Assembly (NCBI RefSeq): GCF_000013045.1 | Contig: NC_007677.1 | Span: 1,550,001-1,614,000, forward strand | Direction: 5' to 3' | DNA: 64,000 nucleotides | Origin: Salinibacter ruber DSM 13855 | Lineage (GTDB): Bacteria > Bacteroidota > Rhodothermia > Rhodothermales > Salinibacteraceae | Shown: positions 52,812 to 60,976 of the stretch, piece after piece | How the letters are laid out: each line of letters begins with the position of its first letter | Position numbering within the stretch: the stretch's first letter is position 1 | Program-made: the position numbers and the translations under genes | Notes under the pieces: model-generated | Seen by the model: only the letters and a program-made list of their open reading frames with translations | What the model was told of the DNA's origin: nothing | Databases searched by the model: none

Positions 52812-53374
52812 GGGGGAGACAGGGATGGCGCTTGAGGACGACACACGGCCCCTACGGAAGTGCGGGGCGAAGGTTGGCAGGGCGCCGTCTACATGGAGAG
52901 GGCGGCTCATGCTTGCTGACGAGACGGCCCACCGAACCCCTACCTGGCCACTTTTAATGTCTGTTATTGCATGAAGGGCTGATCAGTGCCAGGGGGGCTC
53001 GTGGCGAAAAGCAGTTGGGGGCGTCGCTGAAGGTGTGTTCGGTTCCGTCCAGGGACGAGAATGCTACCGGGACCGATTACAGAACGTACTGGGGGTAGAT
53101 ACGACTGAAAGCCCGAGTGCCACTCACGACACAGCAGAACGGGAGATTGCCTCGGCAAATACGACACTGGGCGGGCGAAAACAGGGAATTTTTATCTTTA
53201 AGAACATGAAAGTGATCGATTGTAAGAAATTGGCACGGTTCATGCTCATTACCATGGCCGAAGACGCGGGCGACATTGAGCGCGGCCGTGGCGACGGGCT
53301 TTCGGGCCTCGGAAGACGGTCCCCGCGGCGCGCGTTCCGCGACACGCGACCTCTAACCACAACTACCTAACACC
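52812..53374. other. 563-base gap upstream of the pilin-like gene
   Basis: No supportable gene. A frame at 53035-53370 is open but its product is compositionally random and it covers a promoter-like element. From about 53160 to 53260 the sequence becomes AT-rich for this genome (GGGAATTTTTATCTTTAAG). That is a likely activator or bending region ahead of the sigma-54-type promoter at 53231. From there to the pilin ATG is a leader of about 118 bases with no Shine-Dalgarno (ACCACAACTACCTAACACC just before the start). Confidence 0.5.
53231..53246 (+). promoter_or_regulatory. Sigma-54-type promoter for the pilin-like gene
   Basis: TGGCACGGTTCATGCT matches the RpoN consensus TGGCAC-N5-TTGC(A/T) at all but one of the conserved bases. 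GG (53232-53233) and GC (53244-53245) have the required 10-base spacing. It lies 130 bases upstream of the pilin-like ATG in the same direction. RpoN-dependent pilin transcription with PilS/PilR is well known in other bacteria. The AT-rich stretch immediately upstream could hold activator sites. Whether this genome has rpoN cannot be seen here. Confidence 0.6.
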
Positions 53375-53824
53375 ATGGGACAGCAGCAGCTTTTACTTCT
53401 CGTCTTGAGCACCGTCATCGTTGGACTGGCCACCGTGGCCGGCATCCAGGCCTTCAGCGAAAACCAGGCCCAGGCCTCGCAGGATGCTCTTGTGCAGCGG
53501 GGCACCTCGATTGCATCAGACATCCAGGGACTTGCCGGAAAGCCTGCTCAGATGGGTGGAGTCGACCTCACCAGCAGTGGCAGTGCCACGGCTTCCGGCA
53601 TTGTTGCAAAACTGGGATACGAAACCACATCCACGGGTGATGCTTCGGTTCCAGCGGAGGGAGCAGGTAGCAGCGGCGAGTGTACAGTTGGAGCTCCTAG
53701 TAGTGGTTCTATTACCATCACTTGCTCCAGTGATGATGCACCGCAGGATGTCGAGGTAACGGTGACTCCCAGTAACTCGAGTACCTCCAGTGACGTGGTT
53801 TCTACCAGCTTCAGTAGTAGCTGA
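53375..53824 (+). CDS. Pilin-like protein with a two-residue MG leader and Ser/Thr-rich tail
   Basis: 149 aa. The start MGQQQLLLLVLSTVIVGLATVA is a single hydrophobic helix (about 4-26) running into an amphipathic helix (AFSENQAQASQDALVQRGTSIASDIQGLAG), as in a type IV pilin shaft. Only Met-Gly precedes the helix, there is no basic leader, and residue 5 after Gly is Leu rather than Glu. The C-terminal 65 residues are Ser/Thr/Gly-rich with one Cys pair (GECTVG, ITCSS), a plausible disulfide loop and glycosylation zone. It has a sigma-54-type promoter and its own strong terminator, consistent with high expression as the major subunit of the downstream pilus locus. The role is inferred from context. 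Confidence 0.7.
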   Translation: MGQQQLLLLVLSTVIVGLATVAGIQAFSENQAQASQDALVQRGTSIASDIQGLAGKPAQMGGVDLTSSGSATASGIVAKLGYETTSTGDASVPAEGAGSSGECTVGAPSSGSITITCSSDDAPQDVEVTVTPSNSSTSSDVVSTSFSSS

Positions 53825-53859
53825 TTAAGGTCAGAACCTATCATTATAAACGCATTCAG

Positions 53860-53890
53860 AGGTGGCCCCATTACTGGGGCCACCTTTTTT
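53860..53890 (+). terminator. Strong terminator after the pilin-like gene
   Basis: GGTGGCCCCA (53861-53870) pairs perfectly with TGGGGCCACC (53875-53884) around TTAC, followed by six T residues. It separates the pilin-like gene from the ligase gene transcriptionally. Confidence 0.92.
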
Positions 53891-53942
53891 ATTGTTGAAA
53901 TATAATTTGATACAAATTGAATGGTTGGAATAGGTAAGGCAC

Positions 53943-55463
53943 ATGAAGAATGATTACCAGACCGAGAATTCAGTTGTGCTTTCATGGTTTGAGGAAAGGT
54001 CCCTCGATGAGTTATCGATCTTGACGTGTACAATGATCGGGTATGTCTCCTTGGTGCCAACCCTTTCTCCTGTTCCGGGGCTCGGGCCTTTCAATGAGAA
54101 ACGAGTGCTTCAAATTGGACTCCTCCTAACGGTTGGTGGCCTACTTGTAGCCTCATCTACTGCACGTCGAAATTGGTTCTCAAAAGTTCAGTGTCTCCCC
54201 GCTTCTGCTCGGTGGGTGCTGGGGCCTGTGCTCGTGGGAGGTGTACTGTCCTCACTTTGGGCCCCCGCCCCCTTTTATGCATTTATTGAGGTAAGCCACT
54301 TTCTACTCCTTTTTGTCGTAGCGGGAGCCGTTGCAGTTGCGGTCCACCGAGCACCGCGGTGGACAGAGCGATGGATCCTTGGAGCCGTAGCACTGGGTGT
54401 GGTGCTCTACGCGGTGTTCTTCGGCGTGGGGTATGGCATGCACCTCATCTTCGAAGAGATCAAGCTGTGGCCGGACGGGGGTACAAACTACGTCAATATC
54501 CGCAACTTCAACCATTACCAGACTTGGACCCTGCCGCTCCTCGGGGGAATCCTCCTGTCGATACCAAAGGGCTGGAACGTCGCCCGCGGCGGCGTACTGG
54601 GCTTGATTGCGCTGTGGTGGGCACTCATCTTTGCGTCCAACGTCCGGGGCACCATCGTCGCGATGGGGGTGGCGTCCGTCGGCGTTGGACTGCTGTTTCG
54701 CCGACACGCAAAACCGTGGCTGCTGGTGCAGGGAGCGGGGCTGCTCGCCGGGATCGGGTTGTACTACCTTCTCTTTTCGACGGGAGGCAGCGGCCCGCCG
54801 GTGGTCGAGAAGTTTTCTGAGGGGGGGACGTATTCCAAGCGTCTCCAATTATGGAGGACAAGCCTGGAGATGGCCTGGGCACACCCCTGGCTGGGAGCAG
54901 GGCCGATGCACTTCGCGTGGCCCCCGTATCGATTTGCGACGGCTGGGAGTCCCCACAATGCCTTCCTGCAGTGGCTTGCCGAGTGGGGAGTTTTCTCCAC
55001 CGGCATCATGAGTGGCCTCGCCATGTGGGGCGGGTGGCGGTGGATGGATCAGGAAAGACGGGCGGCGGAAGCGGCGTCGGCTGCGTCCAACGGAGTCCGA
55101 GTGGCGCTCGTCGGGTCCGTCCTGGCGGCAGCGGCCCACGCCATGGTGAGCGGCCTGCTCGTGACGCCCATCAGCCAGGTCTTTCTCGCGCTGGTCGGCG
55201 GATGGGCGTGGGGGCGATACCGGTTTGAGCGAGGGCTGACGACCGCTCCATCCACCACGGCGCATGCACTGCTGTGTGTGCTGCTCGTCGCGGCGATGGG
55301 CGTGGTGGGGAGCAGTCTCAAAGACCTCTCGACCGTCGAGGAGCGGCGGGACGCCCTACTCGAAGCAGTGGATCGGAACCGGTTCTCTCCCCGGTACTGG
55401 GGGCAGGGATTTCTTCATGTGCGGGACCCGGAGGTCATCGAGCGGGCGCGCCGGAATCGGTAG
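53943..55463 (+). CDS. O-antigen ligase / PglL-type oligosaccharyltransferase family membrane protein
   Basis: 506 aa with about 11-12 predicted membrane helices and a large periplasmic loop. The Wzy_C signature is visible: the loop between helices (KRLQLWRTSLEMAWAHPWLGAGPMHF) and SPHNAFLQWLAEWG near residues 336-349, the HNxxxxxxxExG motif shared by WaaL, Wzy and PglL/PilO. WaaL joins O-antigen to lipid A; PglL/PilO O-glycosylates pilins at Ser/Thr. Lying between a Ser/Thr-rich pilin-like gene and pilC favours the pilin-glycosylating role, but this is inference. The first 250 bases are AT-richer than the surroundings. Confidence 0.75.
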   Translation: MKNDYQTENSVVLSWFEERSLDELSILTCTMIGYVSLVPTLSPVPGLGPFNEKRVLQIGLLLTVGGLLVASSTARRNWFSKVQCLPASARWVLGPVLVGGVLSSLWAPAPFYAFIEVSHFLLLFVVAGAVAVAVHRAPRWTERWILGAVALGVVLYAVFFGVGYGMHLIFEEIKLWPDGGTNYVNIRNFNHYQTWTLPLLGGILLSIPKGWNVARGGVLGLIALWWALIFASNVRGTIVAMGVASVGVGLLFRRHAKPWLLVQGAGLLAGIGLYYLLFSTGGSGPPVVEKFSEGGTYSKRLQLWRTSLEMAWAHPWLGAGPMHFAWPPYRFATAGSPHNAFLQWLAEWGVFSTGIMSGLAMWGGWRWMDQERRAAEAASAASNGVRVALVGSVLAAAAHAMVSGLLVTPISQVFLALVGGWAWGRYRFERGLTTAPSTTAHALLCVLLVAAMGVVGSSLKDLSTVEERRDALLEAVDRNRFSPRYWGQGFLHVRDPEVIERARRNR

Positions 55464-55808
55464 GAGCACAAGCCAGATCTGGAGTCTCATCTGTCAACAC
55501 GTGCGGCACCCTGTCCGGTAACTCCGAAAGCATCCGTTACGGGTTGTAGTCTCTGTCCCGAGTTGAAGGGCCCTGACTTGCAAGCTCCGACGTGATGTCG
55601 TCGGTCGCGGTAAAGATTCCGCCTCAGGCGCCGATAAACGACCATGCACAGGCAGTGTCCAAAGTGTGTAGTTGGTCGGATGAAACCGTCGAGTTCGGCA
55701 TGGTGTATGTGTGGTGTAATCCGATAGAGCACAAGTTAAAATAGGAATGCTCCTCATGCGCACCATGTGCGCTGAGGACACAGCAAGCAAGTTTGATCTT
55801 CTGACCCC
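55464..55808 (+). promoter_or_regulatory. 345-base leader of the pilC-pilB unit with a stem-loop
   Basis: No gene. A stem-loop at 55753-55776 (CTCA, bulged T, GCGCAC, loop CAT, GTGCGC, TGAG) ends 32 bases before the pilC ATG. No T run follows it, so it is not a terminator and could be a leader element or protein site. GAGCACAAG occurs twice in direct orientation, at 55464-55472 and 55727-55735. A promoter for pilC is likely here because the ligase and pilC are well separated. I see no clear sigma-54 match. Confidence 0.4.
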
Positions 55809-57164
55809 ATGGCTACTCGTGAATACCGGTTTCAGGGCGTAGCGGCCGGCGGCCAGTCGGTGCAGGGCACCGTCATGGCCTCCTCGAAGCGGAAGGCCCG
55901 CGAGAAGGTGGAGGACCTGTCGGAGGAGCACGGGTTCAAGCCGGCGGACCTGAAGAAGCGCCGCACCTACTACTACAAGGTGCGCCACCCGAACGGCACC
56001 GTGAAGACGGGGGAGCAGAAGGCGTTCTCGGCCGAAGAGGTGGAGGAGGCCCTCGAAAACATGGGGCTGGAGGTCGTAAAGGTGCAGAAGAAGTGGTTCG
56101 ACTTCGAGTTTTCGCCGCCGCAGGACGACCTGATTATGTTCGTGCGGCTGGCGGCGAACCTGCTCCGGGAGAACCTCCCGTTCGACGAGGTGCTGGAGAT
56201 GCTGGTGAACGACGTGTCCTCGAAGAGCCTCCAGCAGGTCATCCGCGACCTCAACTCTGACCTGAAGGGCGGCATGAACGCCGAGAAGGCCTTCAACAAG
56301 CACCGCGACAAGCTCGGCAAGTTCACGGCGTACATGCTGGGCATCGCCTCCAAAAGCGGGAACATGGCCGAGATCTACGAGGCCACGGCCCGTTTCCTGG
56401 AGCGGAAGGACGAGTTCAGTTCGCGGGTGCGGAGTGCCATGATCATGCCGGCGGTGACCACGGTCGCCATGATCGGGGCGATGGTCTGGTACATCTGGTA
56501 CATCGTGCCGGCCACGGCGGGGTTGTTCGAGGGCATGGACGTGACGATGCCGCCGCTCACGAGCTTCTCGCTCGACATGGCGGCCTGGCTGGATCAGTAC
56601 TGGGTGTGGGCGTTGATCGGGACGGTGGGGCCGCTCCTGGCCTTCGTCGTGTGGGCCCGTACGGAGCAGGGGAAGTTTTATCTGCACAAGTACATGATCA
56701 AGGTCCCGCTCATCGGAAAGCTCCTCCACAAGATCAACATTGAGATTTTCTGCCGGGTCTTCTCCATTCTCTACTCGGGGGCCGGCGACAACCTGCGGGT
56801 GATCCGGATTGCGGCCGAGGCCTGCGGCAACAAGTACATGGAGTACCGCATCCGGAACGTCACGATTCCGATGATGACGGCCCAGGGGGCGAGCCTCGTG
56901 CAGGCGCTCAAAGCGAGTGGGGTGTTCACCTCCATGGCCATCACGCGCTTCAAGAGCGGGGCCGAGACGGGAAGCGTGCGCGAGAGCGCCCGGCAGATGG
57001 CCGACTACTACGAGCAGGAGACCGAGCTGAGCCTCGACGCGGCGGTGGAGAGCATCCAGACGGGCGTCTCGATCATTATTGCCATCGGGGTGCTGTTCCT
57101 GACGATCCTCTCGGCGGAGATGGCCTTCATCCAGCCGTCGCAGGCCGACATGATGGGCATGTAG
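55809..57164 (+). CDS. pilC: PilC/GspF-family inner-membrane platform protein
   Basis: 451 aa. Two T2SF domains (about 105-230 and 310-435) with three predicted membrane helices form the platform that couples the assembly ATPase to pilin extraction. The N-terminus is unusual: two tandem copies of the short leading module. Residues 5-50 have EYRFQGVAAGGQSVQGTVMA and residues 53-97 have YYYKVRHPNGTVKTGEQKAF. Standard PilC has a single F-Y-A-x-D-x-x-G module. It starts an uninterrupted pilC-pilB pair (58-base gap) and lacks a Shine-Dalgarno. Confidence 0.9.
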   Translation: MATREYRFQGVAAGGQSVQGTVMASSKRKAREKVEDLSEEHGFKPADLKKRRTYYYKVRHPNGTVKTGEQKAFSAEEVEEALENMGLEVVKVQKKWFDFEFSPPQDDLIMFVRLAANLLRENLPFDEVLEMLVNDVSSKSLQQVIRDLNSDLKGGMNAEKAFNKHRDKLGKFTAYMLGIASKSGNMAEIYEATARFLERKDEFSSRVRSAMIMPAVTTVAMIGAMVWYIWYIVPATAGLFEGMDVTMPPLTSFSLDMAAWLDQYWVWALIGTVGPLLAFVVWARTEQGKFYLHKYMIKVPLIGKLLHKINIEIFCRVFSILYSGAGDNLRVIRIAAEACGNKYMEYRIRNVTIPMMTAQGASLVQALKASGVFTSMAITRFKSGAETGSVRESARQMADYYEQETELSLDAAVESIQTGVSIIIAIGVLFLTILSAEMAFIQPSQADMMGM

Positions 57165-57222
57165 GCGGGGACGAACGCGAACGACTGAATTGACTGGGTT
57201 CCTGATATTTTGTGTTGACGTA

Positions 57223-59478
57223 GTGAGCAACTCGACCGACAACGACCATACGATCTCCTTGCGGGAGGCAGCAGAGGACGGGGCATCCTCGTCCGCGGCG
57301 AGCAGCGGGGCGGAGGGCCCGGGGGCGGACGCCCCAAAGTCGTCGATGGGAACGCCGCGTCCCGACGCCCTGACGCTGGGGCCGGTCGACTCCCCGCGCT
57401 TCGCCGTGCCGCCGTTCGCATCGAGCGGCCGGCCGCCCGTGTCTCGCCGGGACAAAAAGGACCCATCGTCGGACGATCCGTCGCCCGAAGACCCCGATCT
57501 GGACGGCGTCTCCTCCGAGCCGCACGGGGACGGATCCGCGGCCCCCGAGCCCGGTCTCGACGGCGCGTCCGGGGAGGGTCCCCCCGTGGAGGGCGGCCCT
57601 GACCTGCCGAGCCCGGAGGAGGCGCTCGACGAGCTTGAGGCCGAGATCGACACCGAGCTCATCGACGAGGCCGCCTCCCGGATGGCCTCGGGGTCCTCGG
57701 TCGGCACGAACGACCGGGTGGTAGAGATGCTGCTGCGGCGCGGCGTCGTGGGCGTGGAGGCGGTGGAGGCCGCGCAGGCCCAGCGGGACGCGGAGACGCC
57801 GGACCTCGCCCTGTGGCGGGTCCTGGCGCAGCAGGACGGGGTGGACGAGGATGTCGTCTACGAACGGGCGGCCCGCATCTACGCGTTCTCGGTGGCGGAC
57901 GTTGAATCCCAAGAGCCCGATCTCGACTTCGTCCGCTCGACGGTCGATGCCTTCTCCGAGGACCAGCAGGAACAGCTCTTCGAGCTGGGGCTCGTGCCCC
58001 ATCACGTGCAGCGTGAAGGGGGGCGGAAGGTCATCCTCATCACCCACGACCCGATGCGCCCCGAGGTGCACCGGGTGGCGCGGTCGCTCGACCTGCGTCG
58101 GTTTGAGCTGCAGTATGCGCCCAAGTCCGCCGTCAACGAGCTGCTGACGGAGGCCTTCCCGAAGGACAACGAGTACCTGGACCGGATCGACGAGGAGTCG
58201 ACCGTTGACCTCGGGCAGAACTTCGAGGAGGAGGAAGACCTGGTCGACGAGGAGAAGCTCGAGGAGGAAATTAACCGGTCGACGCTCATCAACCTGTTCG
58301 AGGCGACGCTCGTGGAGGCGGTGCGGGAGGGGGCGTCCGACATCCACATTTACCCGAACTCCGAGAAGGAAGTCGAAATCCACTTCCGGGTCGATGGGCG
58401 CCTCAACCACTGGCACACGGAGGACCGCGTCCACCCGGAGGCCCTCCTGTCGGTGATCAAGGACAACGCGATGAGCGTCGATCGCTTCGAGAGCGACGCC
58501 GCCCAGGACGGCTTCATTCAGCGTGACGTGGATGGCACCCGTATCCGGTACCGGGTGTCCATCATGCCGATTGCCAGCTCCAACCAGGACATCGACTCGG
58601 AAAGCGTCGTCATCCGGGTGCTGGACGACCGGAAGGTCATCACGGACCTCAACAAGCTGGGACTGGGGCCGCGGGCGCTCGAACGGTTCGAGCACGCCAT
58701 CAACCAGCCCAACGGCATGGTCATCCTGACCGGGCCGACGGGATCGGGGAAGAGCACGACGCTGGTGGCCGCGCTGCACCGCGTGATTGGGCCGGGCGAG
58801 AACGTGCTCACGATTGAGGACCCGGTCGAGTACATCATCGAAGGGGCCCGGCAGATCAAGCTGAGCGACAAGCTGCGCCTCAAAGACGCCCTCCGCTCCA
58901 TCCTGCGCCACGACCCCGATACGGTGATGGTGGGGGAGATGCGGGACAAAGAGACGGCCGAGCTCGCAATCAAGCTCGCCAACACGGGGCACCTCACGTT
59001 CTCGACGCTCCACACCAACGACGCGCCGAGCGCCGTGAGCCGCCTCTACAAGATGGAGATCGAGCCCTTCCTCATCGCCTACGCGATCAACCTGGTGGTG
59101 GCCCAGCGCCTGATCCGGACCCTCTGCCCGAACTGCAAGCAGGAGGTGACGAACCCGGACGCCGTCAAGCTGCGCCAGCTGGGCTTCTCGGAGGAGGAGA
59201 TCGACACGGCCACCTTCTACGCCGCGGACGACAAGGGGGGCTGCGGCCAGTGCGGCGGCACGGGCTACGACGGGCGGCGCGCCATCGCGGAGGCCCTGTA
59301 TCTCACCGAGCCCATCCGTCACATGATCGTCGAGGCGGAGGGCATCGTCGACGAGGGCGCGATCCGGGAGCATGCGGAGCAGGAGGACGGCATGCGGTCG
59401 CTCCAGGCGTCGGCCCGACAGTCCATTCTCAACGGGGAGACCTCGGTAGAGGAGATGATCCGGGTGGTGGCGACCTAA
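57223..59478 (+). CDS. pilB: PilB/GspE-type assembly ATPase
   Basis: 751 aa from the likely GTG start at 57223 (frame open to 57190). Residues about 15-135 are a disordered, very acidic Ser/Pro/Gly/Asp-rich region not usual for PilB. A GspE N-terminal-like part (about 150-320) follows. In the ATPase core, Walker A is GPTGSGKST with Lys510, and IEDPVEY is the Asp-box region. VMVGEMRD is Walker B and HLTFSTLHTND the His box. A tetra-Cys zinc site (CPNC, CGQCGGTGYDGRR) marks extension ATPases rather than PilT. It powers pilin polymerisation with PilC. Confidence 0.93.
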   Translation: MSNSTDNDHTISLREAAEDGASSSAASSGAEGPGADAPKSSMGTPRPDALTLGPVDSPRFAVPPFASSGRPPVSRRDKKDPSSDDPSPEDPDLDGVSSEPHGDGSAAPEPGLDGASGEGPPVEGGPDLPSPEEALDELEAEIDTELIDEAASRMASGSSVGTNDRVVEMLLRRGVVGVEAVEAAQAQRDAETPDLALWRVLAQQDGVDEDVVYERAARIYAFSVADVESQEPDLDFVRSTVDAFSEDQQEQLFELGLVPHHVQREGGRKVILITHDPMRPEVHRVARSLDLRRFELQYAPKSAVNELLTEAFPKDNEYLDRIDEESTVDLGQNFEEEEDLVDEEKLEEEINRSTLINLFEATLVEAVREGASDIHIYPNSEKEVEIHFRVDGRLNHWHTEDRVHPEALLSVIKDNAMSVDRFESDAAQDGFIQRDVDGTRIRYRVSIMPIASSNQDIDSESVVIRVLDDRKVITDLNKLGLGPRALERFEHAINQPNGMVILTGPTGSGKSTTLVAALHRVIGPGENVLTIEDPVEYIIEGARQIKLSDKLRLKDALRSILRHDPDTVMVGEMRDKETAELAIKLANTGHLTFSTLHTNDAPSAVSRLYKMEIEPFLIAYAINLVVAQRLIRTLCPNCKQEVTNPDAVKLRQLGFSEEEIDTATFYAADDKGGCGQCGGTGYDGRRAIAEALYLTEPIRHMIVEAEGIVDEGAIREHAEQEDGMRSLQASARQSILNGETSVEEMIRVVAT

Positions 59479-59586
59479 CGGAGGAGGCTGGCCCCGGTCT
59501 GTGCATGGGGCGGATCCCCGTCCCAACAGGGCAGGGACGCCAAAATTTATTCGTTCTGTTCCACATAATCGTACCGTTCTCCCATC

Positions 59587-60099
59587 ATGCAACAGACGCT
59601 CCTGGCGCTTCTGGCCCTCATGATGGCCACGTTCTTCAACTTCAACCAGATGCAGACGGAGCTGCAGAAGCAGCGGCAGGTGGTCCGGTCGGAGATGGAG
59701 CAGATGGCCCTCGGGGTAGGCATGCAGACCATGGAGGTGATCCGTGCACGGGCCTTCGATGAGGCCACCATTGGCGGAACGGAGGACCGAATCACCGACC
59801 CCACGGAGTTCCGAGGCTCATTTGGGGGAGGCATGGATTGTCAGGCATTCGGGGGCAGTCAGACCTGTGACTCGGTGGGGGACTTCCACGAAATGACGCC
59901 CAGCACCGAGACCTTCGAGGCGCCGGAGTTCGACATGGAGTTTACCGTTGAGGTGGAGGTCCGGTACCTAGATTCGGGCATGAACGTGGTTCCGGGTCCC
60001 ACCTTCCGAAAAGAAGTCGTGGTTTACGTCCAGGATGCGGGGGACGACCCCTTTCTGGCCGAGCCGATCCAGTTTTCGGAGGTGCTGAGCTACTACTAA
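59587..60099 (+). CDS. PilV/GspI-like minor subunit, non-canonical
   Basis: 170 aa. One hydrophobic helix begins at residue 3 (LLALLALMMATFFNF), followed by a long amphipathic helix whose ALGVGMQTMEVIRARAFDE recalls PilV/GspI proteins (LA-x-x-x-IE-x-(I/L)R). No basic leader, no prepilin cleavage site (G/A before Phe or Met) and no Glu5 are seen. The C-terminal beta-rich domain (FDMEFTVEVEVRYLD...RKEVVVYVQD) holds one Cys pair (DCQAF, QTCDS). First of three similar small genes after pilB. Confidence 0.7.
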   Translation: MQQTLLALLALMMATFFNFNQMQTELQKQRQVVRSEMEQMALGVGMQTMEVIRARAFDEATIGGTEDRITDPTEFRGSFGGGMDCQAFGGSQTCDSVGDFHEMTPSTETFEAPEFDMEFTVEVEVRYLDSGMNVVPGPTFRKEVVVYVQDAGDDPFLAEPIQFSEVLSYY

Positions 60100-60151
60100 G
60101 TGCTCCCTTGATGCCCAACGCCCGACGTTTCTCACAGAGCGGACGCCCGCC

Positions 60152-60976
60152 ATGCAGTTTCTCTACGACAACTTGACGGCGACGGTCATCGCCCTGATGA
60201 CGACCCTGATTCTCCTGTCGATCCAGTCCCGGGCGACCCAGAACAGCGTGGCGGAGGTGTCCCGGAACCGGATGGGGGAGCTCACGCAGACCTTCGCGTC
60301 GTGGCTGGAGCGGGACATCGAGCGAATGGGAGAGAATTTCGAGGACGGCGAGCGTGCCCCGTTCGACAACCCAGTATACACCGAGGGCAGTGGGGGCACC
60401 GACATTACCACCCAGTTCACGTTTTACCGCGACTCCACCACGAGCAGCGGTGACGAGTACCGAATTGCGACCCGCTATGAAGTGGCCCAGAAAGGCACCC
60501 GCACGGTCGATGGCACCTCGAAACCCACTTATCAGCTGACCCGCAAGAAGCGCCGAAAAGAAATGGGCACGGGAAGCTGGTCCTCCTGGTCTTCGGTGCA
60601 GGGGGTGAGCCCATCCTCGCTCGGGTACTTTCAGATCGATCTACTCGACAAAGACGCGAGCCCGGTATCGAATCCGAACGGGAATGCGGACCAGGTTCAT
60701 AGCGTTCGGGTCCGGTTTTCCGTGGTGTCGCCGTTTCAGAACGCCCAGACGTTTCCGCGGGCGACCCACGTCGGGTCGGTTCTGCTCGTCCGGGATCAAT
60801 CGGACGCCAGTGTGATCAACACCCCGTCGACGACGGGAGACTGCAAGGGCGGCGGATGGAAGCAGTTGACGGATGGTACGGGCACGCCGCTCGGCTGCGC
60901 GGCGGCGTGCATGCACATGGCGTCGGGGGGGAACAAGGGGTCCGACAACTGCATGGGGGGCCCTGGAGGCCCTTAG
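60152..60976 (+). CDS. PilW/GspJ-like minor subunit with Cys/Gly-rich C-terminus, non-canonical
   Basis: 274 aa. One hydrophobic segment is at about 10-25 (TATVIALMTTLILLSIQ), followed by RNRMGELTQTFASWLERDIERMGENF, the pattern of PilW/GspJ (x-x-L-x-x-D-I-x-R-x-G). No prepilin leader is seen. A beta-rich domain follows (TQFTFYRDS...). The last 45 residues (GDCKGGGWKQL...LGCAAACMHMASGG...CMGG) have four Cys and many Gly, an unusual tail with no recognised domain. It starts 52 bases after the previous gene. Confidence 0.65.
   Translation: MQFLYDNLTATVIALMTTLILLSIQSRATQNSVAEVSRNRMGELTQTFASWLERDIERMGENFEDGERAPFDNPVYTEGSGGTDITTQFTFYRDSTTSSGDEYRIATRYEVAQKGTRTVDGTSKPTYQLTRKKRRKEMGTGSWSSWSSVQGVSPSSLGYFQIDLLDKDASPVSNPNGNADQVHSVRVRFSVVSPFQNAQTFPRATHVGSVLLVRDQSDASVINTPSTTGDCKGGGWKQLTDGTGTPLGCAAACMHMASGGNKGSDNCMGGPGGP

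Noticed and set aside
53035-53370. 111-codon frame upstream of the pilin-like gene
   Set aside because: It covers the sigma-54-type promoter and ends just before the pilin start; product shows no fold pattern or motif.
59489-59504. Possible second sigma-54 promoter before the PilV-like gene (TGGCCCCGGTCTGTGC)
   Set aside because: GG and GC are separated by 11 bases instead of the strictly required 10, and the -24 element is poor.
57127-59592. 821-codon minus-strand frame opposite pilB
   Set aside because: Covers the PilB Walker and zinc motifs in antisense; composition is typical of shadow frames.
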